A stretch of 64,000 bases of DNA. Source: Polaribacter glomeratus. Its GTDB lineage: Bacteria; Bacteroidota; Bacteroidia; Flavobacteriales; Flavobacteriaceae. The DNA is taken from NCBI RefSeq assembly GCF_002954665.1, contig NZ_MSCM01000002.1, positions 1,243,718 through 1,307,717 on the forward strand. Reading direction: 5' to 3'. A program made the translations under genes and the position numbers. Every line of letters starts with the position of its first letter. Position 1 is the stretch's first letter. Under the pieces are notes generated by a model. The model saw only the letters and a program-made list of their open reading frames with translations. It did not search any database and was not told where the DNA came from. Shown here piece after piece: positions 1-8,533 of this stretch.

Positions 1-36
1 AAGAACCAAGACTTTTAGAGTTAAGAAATAAGACAG

Positions 37-64
37 AAACCCTTTTGAGAAATCAGAAAGGTTT
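37..64 (+). terminator. Weak terminator-like hairpin from upstream gene
   Basis: Eight-base-pair stem with one bulged C (AAACC-C-TTT pairing with AAAGGTTT) followed by TTTATT. It may close a gene that lies before the window start. The stem is short, so this is tentative. The rest of positions 1–320 is A+T-rich and shows no gene. Confidence 0.35.
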
Positions 65-320
65 TTTATTTGAATTTACCTTTTGCGAACCATGAAGTTC
101 TTTTTCATCTGTTCTAGATATAATTTCTTAATTTTTTAAAATTCACTCAAATTGACAGGAAAAAAATTGTTGTTTTAAACTGAGCTTAATCTGTTACCTT
201 TTTTTATTATGATAAAAACATGAATCCCAGCAAACTTTTTAGGAAGGATAAGGTTTTGAAAACACTTTACACTTTTTAAATATATAACAGAAATTACTAT
301 TCTCAAAAATTATCACAAAA

Positions 321-352
321 AAAATACTCTTGAAATTTATCAAGAGTATTTT
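321..352 (-). terminator. Intrinsic terminator after the zinc metallopeptidase gene
   Basis: A perfect 13-bp stem (AAAATACTCTTGA pairing with TCAAGAGTATTTT) has a 6-nt loop and T-runs on both sides. It lies about 40 bp past the stop of the minus-strand metallopeptidase gene and could also work on the plus strand. Confidence 0.8.
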
Positions 353-394
353 TTAATTTTAATTAGAGTTAAGCTACAAAAGGCGTTCTTTAGA

Positions 395-1093
395 CTAGTC
401 TCTTCCGCCTAAAACTTGTAAGCCCCAATATAAAAGCATTGCTAAAGAACCCAAGGCAGCAACTAAATACGTTCTTGCAGCCCATTTTAAAGCATCCGTA
501 GAGCCTGCTAACTCTTCTTGCGAAACCATATTTTTACTTTTTAACCAAGCCAAAGCTCTGTTGCTTGCGTCATATTCTACAGGCAAAGTGATAAAGCTAA
601 AAATTGTGCCTAATGCCATGAAAATTAAACCAGCAACCGCAATCATAAAGCCAATCCCCGTTTGTCCTGCACCGGCTCCTAATATAAGACCACCAAAAAC
701 CATCCATTGTGAAAGGTTTGAAGTAAGGCTTACAATTGGTACTAATTTAGAACGCATTGTTAGCCATTCATATGCTTTTGCGTGTTGCACAGCATGACCA
801 CATTCATGAGCGGCAACTGCTGCAGAAGCAGCATTTCTTTGGTTAAAAACAGATTCACTTAAATTTACTGTTTTATCAGCAGGATTGTAATGATCTGTTA
901 ATCTACCAGGAGTAGAAATTACTTTTACGTCATAAATGCCATGATCTGCCAACATTTTTTCAGCAATTTCGGCGCCACTCATTCCGTTTCGTAGCTGAAT
1001 TTCAGAATATTTTTTAAATTTCTTCTTAAGTGTATTGCTCACTAACCAACTTAATAAAGAGATCACACCTATTAAAATATAAAATCCTATCAT
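395..1093 (-). CDS. Membrane zinc metallopeptidase, YugP-like (Zn_peptidase_2 family)
   Basis: The 232-residue protein has an N-terminal membrane segment (residues about 3–20), the zinc-binding motif HECGH at residues 96–100, and hydrophobic segments at about 130–170 and 205–227. A Glu-Tyr-Asp stretch near residue 173 is a plausible further ligand site. Length and layout fit the YugP/PF04298 neutral zinc metallopeptidases, which are membrane proteins facing the cytoplasm with no well-defined substrate. The gene is divergent from the asparaginase gene and ends in a strong hairpin terminator. The family call is confident; the physiological role is not known. Confidence 0.9.
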   Translation of the reverse strand: MIGFYILIGVISLLSWLVSNTLKKKFKKYSEIQLRNGMSGAEIAEKMLADHGIYDVKVISTPGRLTDHYNPADKTVNLSESVFNQRNAASAAVAAHECGHAVQHAKAYEWLTMRSKLVPIVSLTSNLSQWMVFGGLILGAGAGQTGIGFMIAVAGLIFMALGTIFSFITLPVEYDASNRALAWLKSKNMVSQEELAGSTDALKWAARTYLVAALGSLAMLLYWGLQVLGGRD

Positions 1094-1189
1094 AATATAT
1101 ACTGTTTTAAAAATTTTAGTTCATTTTTGTTCGATAAATTTACAACATAAAGTATTCCATTTTTAATTTGGATTAAAAAAAATGCCAAA

Positions 1190-2227
1190 ATGTCAAAAAA
1201 ACCAAACATATTCATCGTTTACACAGGCGGAACTATTGGAATGATCAAAGATTATAAAACAAATGCATTAAAAGCATTTGATTTTAGTCGAATTTTAGAA
1301 AAAATACCTGAGCTAGAGCAGTTAAATTGTGTCATAAAAAGTGTTTCTTTTGATATTCCTATTGATTCATCCAACATGAATACGCAATATTATAAAGATA
1401 TTGTAGAAATTATTGAAGCTAATTATGACGATTTTGATGGATTTGTAATTTTAACAGGTTCAGATACGATGTCATATACATCTTCTGCGATAAGTTTTAT
1501 GATTGAAAACCTTCATAAACCAATAATTTTTACAGGATCTCAGCTACCAATTGGAGATTTAAGAACGGACGCAAAAGAAAATTTAATTACATCGATAGAA
1601 ATTGCAAGCGCCAGAAAAGACAATAAACCTATTATTTCTGAAGTTTGTTTGTATTTCGAATACAAGTTATACAGAGCAAACAGAACCACAAAAATTAATG
1701 CAGAACAATTTGAAGCTTTTGCTTCTATGAATTATCCGCCTCTGGCAGAAAGTGGCGTTCATTTAAACTTTAGTGAGCATTATATTTATAAACCATCTGC
1801 CGAAAAAAAGAAATTAATCATCAGAAAAAAACTAGTAACAGACATTTTAATCTTAAAATTGTTTCCAGGGATTACAGAAAAGGTTGTAAAAAGTATTTTA
1901 AATACTAAAGATTTAAAAGGCGTTATCTTAGAAACGTATGGATCTGGCAATGCGCCAGACGAAATTTGGTTCCTAAACTTATTAAAAGACGCGATTGCTA
2001 AAAATATTAGAATTATTAATGTTACGCAATGTTCTGGTGGAAATGTAATTCAGGGTCATTATGAAACGAGTGTTGCATTAAAACAAATAGGTGTTGTAAG
2101 CGGAAAAGATATTACAACAGAGTCTGCAATAGCAAAATTGATGTATTTATTAAACGAAAACCTCACCTTGGATACATTTACCTTTTATTACGAAAAATCT
2201 TTAAGAGGAGAAATTTCAGATAAATGA
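1190..2227 (+). CDS. ansA: Type I (cytoplasmic) L-asparaginase
   Basis: The enzyme hydrolyses L-asparagine to aspartate and ammonia. The 345-residue protein opens with the first catalytic motif YTGGTIG at residues 11–17 and has the second motif TGSDTM near residue 91. There is no signal peptide, and the length matches type I asparaginases. An ATG 8 bp upstream (1182) is out of frame, so 1190 is the start. In Flavobacteriaceae this gene commonly sits before the ExbB/ExbD block, as here; a 241-bp gap with no gene separates them. Confidence 0.94.
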   Translation: MSKKPNIFIVYTGGTIGMIKDYKTNALKAFDFSRILEKIPELEQLNCVIKSVSFDIPIDSSNMNTQYYKDIVEIIEANYDDFDGFVILTGSDTMSYTSSAISFMIENLHKPIIFTGSQLPIGDLRTDAKENLITSIEIASARKDNKPIISEVCLYFEYKLYRANRTTKINAEQFEAFASMNYPPLAESGVHLNFSEHYIYKPSAEKKKLIIRKKLVTDILILKLFPGITEKVVKSILNTKDLKGVILETYGSGNAPDEIWFLNLLKDAIAKNIRIINVTQCSGGNVIQGHYETSVALKQIGVVSGKDITTESAIAKLMYLLNENLTLDTFTFYYEKSLRGEISDK

Positions 2228-2468
2228 AGTGCCTAAATTCAATCGATTTATTAAAAAAGAAAGATTTCTTTAATAAAAATGCTAAAAAAACACAAATTGC
2301 ACAAAATAAATTTTTTTATGCATAACATTTTTTGTTACTTGGCAGTCTCGTATACGAAAGAGTCGAGATACCTAAATTTTAAAAATATTTAGTATCCAAT
2401 TTTTTCTGTATTTGAGATGAAAATTATATCTTTAACCCGTTAACTATTAAAATTAATTTATAACAGAG

Positions 2469-3191
2469 ATGAAAAAAGTAGTAAATGCCTTATCTGTAAC
2501 AGGATTTATGTTTTTTGGAGCTATTCAATCAACTTTCGCTCAAGAAGCGGCAACAGAAGCAAAAACATTTCACCAAATCTTAAAGCAAAACTTTATAGAC
2601 GGTGGCCCAGGATTCATGGGAATTGTATTAGTAGCATTAATCTTAGGATTAGCTATAGCCATTGAAAGAATTATTTATTTGAACATGGCAACTACAAATA
2701 CCAAAAAATTATTAGCAAATGTAGATGACGCCCTAAGTTCTGGTGGTGTAGAAGCAGCAAAAGAAGTTTGTAGAAATACAAAAGGTCCTGTAGCATCTAT
2801 TTTTTACCAAGGTTTAGATAGACTAGACGAAGGGGTTGAAGAAGCTGAAAAAGCAGTTGTTTCTTATGGTGGTGTTCAAATGGGGCAGCTAGAGAAAAAT
2901 GTTTCTTGGATTTCTTTATTTATCGCATTAGCACCAATGCTTGGTTTCATGGGTACTGTAATTGGTATGATTGGAGCCTTTAATGACATTGCTGTCGCAA
3001 ATGACATTTCTCCTGCAGTTGTTGCTGGTGGTATTAAAATTGCATTATTAACAACAGTATTTGGACTTGTTGTAGCTATCATTCTTCAAATTTTTTATAA
3101 TTATATCGTTGCAAAAATCGATAGCATTGTAAACAGTATGGAAGATGCTTCTATCTCTTTGATAGATTTATTAGTAAAGTATAAAAAATAA
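2469..3191 (+). CDS. exbB: MotA/TolQ/ExbB proton channel family protein
   Basis: The 240-residue inner-membrane protein is expected to form the proton-driven motor with ExbD, powering TonB-dependent outer-membrane transport or a Tol-like function. A hydrophobic N-terminus ends at about residue 24 (FAQ) and looks like a signal segment. Transmembrane segments lie at about 48–68, 148–172 and 186–213, with the family core LGFMGTVIGMI at 158–168. It is the first gene of a four-gene operon with gaps of 4–20 bp, ended by the terminator at 4795–4833. The exact partner system (TonB or Tol) cannot be told from sequence. Confidence 0.92.
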   Translation: MKKVVNALSVTGFMFFGAIQSTFAQEAATEAKTFHQILKQNFIDGGPGFMGIVLVALILGLAIAIERIIYLNMATTNTKKLLANVDDALSSGGVEAAKEVCRNTKGPVASIFYQGLDRLDEGVEEAEKAVVSYGGVQMGQLEKNVSWISLFIALAPMLGFMGTVIGMIGAFNDIAVANDISPAVVAGGIKIALLTTVFGLVVAIILQIFYNYIVAKIDSIVNSMEDASISLIDLLVKYKK

Positions 3192-3199
3192 AACTCAAT

Positions 3200-3661
3200 A
3201 TGAAAAGTAATAAAATTTTAAATATTTTAATTGCTGCCATAGCGCTTATTGGGGGTGTTCTTTTCATAAGAGTTCTTATGGAAGATTCTCAAGCAATAGT
3301 AGAGAGTGTAGATTTACAAAATAGTTTAGTAAGTCCACTTGTGTCTTTCTCTTATTGGTTATGTATTGCAGCTGTTGTAATTACAATTGGACTCGCTTTA
3401 TGGAGTTTAGTTAGAAACCCAGAAAACCTAAAGAAAACTTTAGGAGGATTAGCAGTATTAGGAGTTCTTTTAGCTGTTGCTTATTTCTTATCTGATAGTA
3501 ATGTAATTTACGATGCAGCAGGGAAAGTTCAACCAGGAGGCGAAGCAGGTTCATCAATTAATCATTGGGTAGGAGCAGGAATTTGGTACAGTATCATTTT
3601 AGGTGGTATTGCTAGTATATTCTTTGTTTTTGATTTAATAAAAGGATTAATAAAATCATAA
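3200..3661 (+). CDS. Four-TM membrane protein of the ExbB/ExbD operon
   Basis: I do not recognise a named family. The 153-residue protein has four predicted membrane segments (about 7–26, 46–71, 80–97 and 123–148), with a short Gly-rich loop (about 107–118) between the last two. It lies 8 bp after exbB and 4 bp before the first exbD, so it is almost certainly co-transcribed. A protein of this size in this position recurs in Bacteroidota ExbB–ExbD–ExbD operons, which suggests an accessory part of the motor complex; that is inference from context. Confidence 0.8.
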   Translation: MKSNKILNILIAAIALIGGVLFIRVLMEDSQAIVESVDLQNSLVSPLVSFSYWLCIAAVVITIGLALWSLVRNPENLKKTLGGLAVLGVLLAVAYFLSDSNVIYDAAGKVQPGGEAGSSINHWVGAGIWYSIILGGIASIFFVFDLIKGLIKS

Positions 3662-3665
3662 AAAT

Positions 3666-4289
3666 ATGGCAAGAAGAGAAAATCCAGAAATTAACGCAGG
3701 TTCTATGGCAGACATTGCTTTTCTGTTATTAATTTTCTTCTTAGTAACAACGACAATGAATGTAGATTCAGGTGTCTCTAAGAAGTTATCAGAAAAGCCG
3801 CCAGCAGATTATGTACCACCTATTATTAAGGAAAAAAATATATTTGTAGTTCTTATAAACAGAAACAATGAATTATTGGTTGAAGATTTAAGAATGGACG
3901 TAAAGGATCTGAAAGATGCCGCTATCGCTTTTATTGATAATGGTGGTGGAGTAGGAACTGCAGGTGAAGATGGTTCTCCAGGTAAATCTTGTGATTATTG
4001 CGAAGGTGAAAGAAGCGAGTCTTCATCAGATCATCCAAATAAAGCAATTATATCTGTTCAAAGTGATAGAGGTACAGAATATGGTACTTATATTCAGGTT
4101 CAAAATGAGCTTTTAAGAGCATATACAGATCTTAGAAATAGATTATCTAAGAAACGTTATGGTATGTCATTTGATGCGCTTGAAGAAGCTTATGATGCTG
4201 ACAAAACAAATGAAGCTTTAAAGAAAAAAGTGGAAGATATCAAAACATGCTATCCTCAAATCATTTCTGATGCAGAGCCAACATCATAA
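3666..4289 (+). CDS. exbD: ExbD/TolR family biopolymer transport protein with a long insert
   Basis: The 207-residue protein has a short basic N-terminus, a single membrane segment (about 15–31) carrying the conserved Asp16 expected for proton coupling, and a periplasmic ExbD domain. Compared with a standard ExbD of about 140 residues it is long. It contains a Gly/Ser-rich insert at about residues 95–125 with a CDYC pair, and a charged C-terminal extension with another Cys. Together with the ExbB-like protein and the second ExbD it forms one motor operon. Confidence 0.9.
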   Translation: MARRENPEINAGSMADIAFLLLIFFLVTTTMNVDSGVSKKLSEKPPADYVPPIIKEKNIFVVLINRNNELLVEDLRMDVKDLKDAAIAFIDNGGGVGTAGEDGSPGKSCDYCEGERSESSSDHPNKAIISVQSDRGTEYGTYIQVQNELLRAYTDLRNRLSKKRYGMSFDALEEAYDADKTNEALKKKVEDIKTCYPQIISDAEPTS

Positions 4290-4309
4290 TTAATATTAAA
4301 TTATAACAT

Positions 4310-4777
4310 ATGTCTAAATTTAGAAAGAAGAAAAAAGGAATGCCAGCTGTTAATACTGCTGCGTTGCCGGATATCGTTTTTATGTTATTATTCTTTTTCA
4401 TGGTAACAACAACAATGAGAGAGACAGACTTAAGAATTGAAAACCCAAGATTACCAAGTGCTTCTGAAGTTAAAAAGTTAGAACATAAAAGTTTGGTATG
4501 TACTATTTATGTTGGTAAATCTAAGGATCCTAACAGAGACGGAGTTGGTTTTAATAAAATTCAATTAAACGATAAGATTGCCTCAGCAGATCAAGTGCCT
4601 GCATTTATTATTAATGCAAGAACTAAAGTATCTGAAGCAGAGGTTCCTTTTATGACAACATCAATTAAAGCTGATAAAGAATCAAATGTTGGAACAATTA
4701 CTGATATTAGATTAAAATTAAGAGATGTAAATGCTCTTAAAATTAGTTATTCTGCATCCAAAGGATCTGGTAATTAA
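4310..4777 (+). CDS. exbD: ExbD/TolR family biopolymer transport protein (second copy)
   Basis: The 155-residue protein has a Lys/Arg-rich N-terminus, a single membrane segment (about 20–36) starting with the conserved Asp21, and a periplasmic domain of normal length. It differs from the upstream ExbD in lacking the Cys-containing insert. Two non-identical ExbD proteins beside one ExbB are usual in Bacteroidota and probably form a mixed dimer in the motor. It is the last gene of the operon; a strong hairpin follows the stop. Confidence 0.92.
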   Translation: MSKFRKKKKGMPAVNTAALPDIVFMLLFFFMVTTTMRETDLRIENPRLPSASEVKKLEHKSLVCTIYVGKSKDPNRDGVGFNKIQLNDKIASADQVPAFIINARTKVSEAEVPFMTTSIKADKESNVGTITDIRLKLRDVNALKISYSASKGSGN

Positions 4778-4794
4778 TCATAAAGGAAATTTTT

Positions 4795-4833
4795 AAAAAA
4801 GGGGTAATTCTTATGAATTACCCCTTTTTTATT
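4795..4833 (+). terminator. Intrinsic terminator of the exbB–exbD operon
   Basis: GGGGTAATTC (4801–4810) pairs with GAATTACCCC (4815–4824) around a 4-nt loop, preceded by an A-run and followed by a T-run. It lies 18 bp after the stop of the second exbD. Confidence 0.92.
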
Positions 4834-5285
4834 TTAAACATTACATCCGTTACATACTTTTAGAAATATTATTTCTCCTTCAAAAATCTCTTATGATTAT
4901 TTATCCATATTTTTCCTTACTTAGCAGCAAGAAAAATTAACTATCCTATTAATGAGATAAATTTTACAATTATATAAAATATATTGACATTCAATTAATT
5001 AGCAAAAACTATTATTAGCGAAGCTAATAAAAATATAGTAGTTCATCTATATAGATAGTTGCATTCGTTATAAATCATTATCATTTTATTCATTAGTTAA
5101 TGAATATTAGAACTTTATTATATTCTAAATAAATTCGATTCATAATTATAAATTATTTTGGGTTATTCTAGATACTTATTAAAACAGTATTTTTTACACG
5201 CTATATTATGTTAAAACTGTAAGTTAAAAAGTATTTATTCTTATAAAATCGATATATTTGGTAACTAAAAATAATCTGGCTTTTA
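4834..5285. other. 452-bp gene-free gap upstream of porP
   Basis: This stretch is extremely A+T-rich with stops in all frames. The only thing I can support in it is the -7-like element just before porP at 5253–5260. Confidence 0.6.
5253..5260 (+). promoter_or_regulatory. Bacteroidota-type -7 element (TATATTTG) of porP
   Basis: TATATTTG matches the housekeeping TAnnTTTG consensus of Bacteroidota and ends 25 bp before the porP start. I see no clear TTG at the -33 distance, so the assignment rests on the -7 box and its position. Confidence 0.5.
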
Positions 5286-6269
5286 ATGAAGTTACTCCAC
5301 TATATATTTTGTTTATTAATTTTCTCTCTTTTTTCAATAAAAAGTAATTCTCAAGAAACGTTACCTATCTACCAAGATTATCTTTCTGATAATGTGTTTT
5401 TAGTGCATCCATCGGCTGCGGGTATCGGTAATTCTAGTAAGCTTCGTTTTACGGCAAGACAACAATGGGCGGGTATCCCTAACGCGCCAGCTTTACAAAC
5501 AATGAGTTTTCATACAAGATTAAGCGAAGATTCTAATGCAGGTTATGGTTTTGTCTTATTCAATGATAAAAACGGTTTTCATTCTCAAAAAGGGTTACAA
5601 GGTGCTTATTCTTATCACCTACCTATGAGTAATGGTACTATATTTAATCAACTTTCTTTTGGATTGGCTTTTACGTTTGTACAAAATCAATCAGATCAAA
5701 GAACATTTACAGGCGATAGAGCAATTGCAGCAATTATAGAGAGTACAAGTTATTATAATGCAGATTTTAGCATGGCGTATCACTTAGGTGGGTTTTCGTC
5801 ATATTTTACAGTTAAAAACTTATTGTTAACAGCTAAGAATAATTTGAATGTTCAGGAACCTTTAGATTTAAAAAATTATATCTTTTCTACAGGATATTAT
5901 TTTGGAGAAGATCTTGCTATTCAATTAGAGCCGTCTGTAATGTTGCAGTTTAGAGAAGGAACAGGAGAAAGAATTGCCGATTTTAATATTAAAGCGTATA
6001 AAAATATTTCTAATACTCAACTTTGGGCAGCACTATCTTATAGAAAAAACTTTGACGCTAACGGTATTGAAAATGCTCAATTTATATCACCAATTATAGG
6101 TTTAAATTATGATAATCTAATGTTTTCTTATACATACACAAATCAAATGAATGAGACAGTTTTAACAACTTCTGGTTTTCATCAAGTTTCTGTAGGTATA
6201 AATTTATGGACGAAAGAGCCAAGAGCGGCAGCTTGTCCAAATATTAATTCTGCTTTTGGAGGGTTCTAA
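5286..6269 (+). CDS. PorP/SprF family type IX secretion membrane protein
   Basis: The 327-residue protein has a signal peptide (cleavage near residue 22, after SNS) followed by the typical PorP/SprF opening with a YQDYLSDNVFLVHPSAAG-like stretch. The rest is an alternating-pattern outer-membrane barrel ending in a Cys-containing tail. In Bacteroidota these proteins serve the type IX secretion system or anchor SprB-like adhesins used in gliding, usually beside a large adhesin gene. Here there is no adhesin next to it: the upstream neighbour is the ExbD operon and the downstream one is convergent murI. It may therefore serve a secreted protein encoded elsewhere. Confidence 0.9.
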   Translation: MKLLHYIFCLLIFSLFSIKSNSQETLPIYQDYLSDNVFLVHPSAAGIGNSSKLRFTARQQWAGIPNAPALQTMSFHTRLSEDSNAGYGFVLFNDKNGFHSQKGLQGAYSYHLPMSNGTIFNQLSFGLAFTFVQNQSDQRTFTGDRAIAAIIESTSYYNADFSMAYHLGGFSSYFTVKNLLLTAKNNLNVQEPLDLKNYIFSTGYYFGEDLAIQLEPSVMLQFREGTGERIADFNIKAYKNISNTQLWAALSYRKNFDANGIENAQFISPIIGLNYDNLMFSYTYTNQMNETVLTTSGFHQVSVGINLWTKEPRAAACPNINSAFGGF

Positions 6270-7063
6270 AAGTTTGTTTCGTCTATCGATATAAAATCAT
6301 TGTTTTTAGGAAGAAGCATTTCTAAAACAGATTTATTTTTATTGATATAGAATTGTGATGTACCTCCTTTTGTTTCGGTATTAAAAAGTTGATACTTATC
6401 CAATATAGCTTTTGTTTGTCTTGCAACAGCTTCCCCAGAATCTATTATTTGTATTTTATCGCCAACAATTTCTCTAATAATAGGCATTAAATAAGGATAA
6501 TGAGTGCAACCAAGAACCAAGCAATCTACGTGTTCTTCTAGCATAGGTTCTATATAAGATGTTAATAAATTTTTTATTTTTAGTGAATTAATATCTCCAC
6601 TTTCTATTAATTCGACTAAACCTGTGCCAACTGTTTCTTTGATGGTTATTGTTTGTCTTATTACGCTAGAAGTTATTTCAAATAACTCGCTATTTAAAGT
6701 ACCTTTCGTGGCAAGTATTCCAATTATATTTGTTTTAGTTTTTAGTGCTGCAGGTCTAATTGCGGGTTCAATACCAACAATAGGAACCTTATAATTTTCT
6801 CTTAGTATTTTTATAGCGTTTGTGGTAGCTGTATTACATGCAATAACAATTAATTTACAATTTTGGTTTAATAGAAAATTGGTGTTTTTTACAGATAAAT
6901 CGATAATCTCTTGTTTACTTTTTTCACCATAAGGAGCATTTTTACTATCAGAAAGATAAATAGTATTTTCATTTGGTAAAAGTGTCCTAATCTCACTCCA
7001 AATTGATGTACCACCAACTCCAGAGTCAAAAATACCAATAGCTAGGTTGTTTGATTTCATCAT
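6266..7063 (-). CDS. murI: Glutamate racemase
   Basis: The enzyme converts L- to D-glutamate for peptidoglycan synthesis. The 265-residue protein shows IGIFDSGVGGTS near the N-terminus and both catalytic cysteines: C76 in VIACNTATT and C186 in LVLGCTHYPYL. It starts with two consecutive Met codons (7063 or 7060). Its stop overlaps the porP stop on the other strand by two bases. Upstream, a terminator-like hairpin (7081–7100) separates it from the skp genes, so it depends on read-through or on a promoter inside the leader. Confidence 0.95.
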   Translation of the reverse strand: MMKSNNLAIGIFDSGVGGTSIWSEIRTLLPNENTIYLSDSKNAPYGEKSKQEIIDLSVKNTNFLLNQNCKLIVIACNTATTNAIKILRENYKVPIVGIEPAIRPAALKTKTNIIGILATKGTLNSELFEITSSVIRQTITIKETVGTGLVELIESGDINSLKIKNLLTSYIEPMLEEHVDCLVLGCTHYPYLMPIIREIVGDKIQIIDSGEAVARQTKAILDKYQLFNTETKGGTSQFYINKNKSVLEMLLPKNNDFISIDETNF

Positions 7064-7075
7064 ATTGTAAAAATA

Positions 7076-7105
7076 AAAAAACCTACTTTAAAAAGTAGGT
7101 TTTTA
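7076..7105 (-). terminator. Hairpin terminator between skp and murI
   Basis: ACCTACTTT (7081–7089) pairs with AAAGTAGGT (7092–7100), flanked by A/T runs on both sides. Read on the minus strand it ends in a T-rich tract about 18 bp before the murI start. It would end or attenuate the CBS–nadK–uppS–bamA–skp transcript before murI. Confidence 0.75.
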
Positions 7106-7127
7106 ATCTTAATTAATTATTGATTTC

Positions 7128-7634
7128 TTAGAAACCTAATTTTGTTTTTACTGCTCCAAATAGGTCATCTCCTTTAGAAACTAATAAACCTTTACCAACT
7201 GATGCATCTAAAACGTATAAAATACCTTTAGCAGCTGCAACCTCTTCAATAGCTTTTTGAGCCTTTTCGATAATAGGTTCTAATCCTTCTGCTTGCTTTT
7301 TTTGCATTTCTTGATAAGCAGTTTGTCTCAATTGTTCATATCTAGCTCTCTCTTGTTGAACTTCTTGAGCTCTAGTTTCATTAATTTCTTGAGTCTGAGC
7401 ATTTTGTTCAGCAGTATACTTTTTCATTTTGGCATCTAATTTCTTTGCCATTCCTTCAATTTCATCTTGGTAAGTTTTACCAAGCTTTTCGATATCCTGC
7501 TTTAATTTTTTTGTTTGAGGCATTTCAGCTACTAATTTTTCAAAGTCAATATGACCCGTCTTTTGTGCATTTGCAACACCACCTAAACCCAAAGTAAACA
7601 CAGCAATTAATAGTAACGTTTTTAAATTTTTCAT
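7128..7634 (-). CDS. skp: Periplasmic chaperone, OmpH/Skp family (copy 2)
   Basis: The 168-residue protein has a signal peptide (cleavage after VANAQ, about residue 24). A largely helical, charged domain with long coiled-coil segments (about 40–135) follows, with the KTGHIDFEKL-type opening of OmpH/Skp. Skp proteins hold unfolded outer-membrane proteins in the periplasm and hand them to the BamA machine; the adjacent bamA gene fits this. It is the last gene of the cluster, 35 bp after the longer skp-like gene. Confidence 0.92.
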   Translation of the reverse strand: MKNLKTLLLIAVFTLGLGGVANAQKTGHIDFEKLVAEMPQTKKLKQDIEKLGKTYQDEIEGMAKKLDAKMKKYTAEQNAQTQEINETRAQEVQQERARYEQLRQTAYQEMQKKQAEGLEPIIEKAQKAIEEVAAAKGILYVLDASVGKGLLVSKGDDLFGAVKTKLGF

Positions 7635-7669
7635 TCTTGTTTTAATTTAATTATTATTCCTTTTTTGAT

Positions 7670-8470
7670 TTAATTATTTTCTTTTTTATCTTCTTCCCTC
7701 TGTTTTCTTAGCGCTTCTTTTTTTTCTCTTAATATCTTTCTTTGTTCTTCTCTCTTTTTAATTAGAGCGGCTCTTTTTTCTGCAATAGCTTCTTTTTTTG
7801 CTATGTTATCTGCTACCCTTTTTTCAATAGCTTCTACTTTTTTATCTTTTGCCTCTTCTTTTAATTCTATTAGTTCTTTTTGTTTTTCTGTTAAATCTTT
7901 ATTAGGAACTTCTGTCTTTTTATTCATCATTTCCTTCTTTTCCTCAGACAATCTAGTTCTGTCTATCGTTGATAAAACAAGTTCGCTAATATCGTATTTT
8001 TTATTTGAATATAGCATAACCAACTCGCTAGATTTATCAAATACAAAATCATATTTTTTCCTTGCTGCAATGCTTTGTATCGCATTATAAACTTGATCTT
8101 GAATTGGCTTTACCAATTGTTTTCTTACTAAAAACATGTCACCATTTGGGCCAAAATAAAGAGACTCTAATCTCCTTAACTCAACCTGTTTTATTTCAAT
8201 TTCTTCTTCTTTTTCTTCAATTAAATCTTTTGTTAAAATTGCCTTTTCATTTGCCAAGTCAGATTTTAAAACTTCTATATGACGTGCTTGTTTGTCTAAA
8301 TTATTTTTCCATTTAGCTACTTTAGCATCTAAAGTATTTTGAGCTTGCATGTATTCTGGAACATTTTCTAGAATATACTCCATGTCTATGTAAGCTATAA
8401 TTTGACTTCTTTGCGACCAAAAAGTTGTTGCAGTAAATAAAAGAACGACTAATAAAAATATTTTTTTCAT
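7670..8470 (-). CDS. Periplasmic chaperone, OmpH/Skp family with charged tail (copy 1)
   Basis: The 266-residue protein has a signal peptide (about 1–19), a Skp-like helical domain (about 25–175), and an extra tail (about 180–266) almost entirely made of Lys, Glu, Arg and Ala. The tail is predicted to be a long single helix or coiled coil. A typical Skp is about 160–170 residues, so the tail is an extension. Tandem skp-like genes after bamA are usual in Bacteroidota, including Porphyromonas. The tail's role is unknown; contact with peptidoglycan or other periplasmic proteins is a guess. Confidence 0.88.
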   Translation of the reverse strand: MKKIFLLVVLLFTATTFWSQRSQIIAYIDMEYILENVPEYMQAQNTLDAKVAKWKNNLDKQARHIEVLKSDLANEKAILTKDLIEEKEEEIEIKQVELRRLESLYFGPNGDMFLVRKQLVKPIQDQVYNAIQSIAARKKYDFVFDKSSELVMLYSNKKYDISELVLSTIDRTRLSEEKKEMMNKKTEVPNKDLTEKQKELIELKEEAKDKKVEAIEKRVADNIAKKEAIAEKRAALIKKREEQRKILREKKEALRKQREEDKKENN

Positions 8471-8533
8471 CTGTATAGTGTATTAGAAAAAACCGTGCCA
8501 AAAAAACGTTGACATTACAAATGCAAAGTTTTT

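Noticed and set aside
2427-2434. TATCTTTA as promoter of exbB
   Set aside because: The last base differs from TAnnTTTG, and the nearest TTG is only 12 nt upstream; not strong enough to list.
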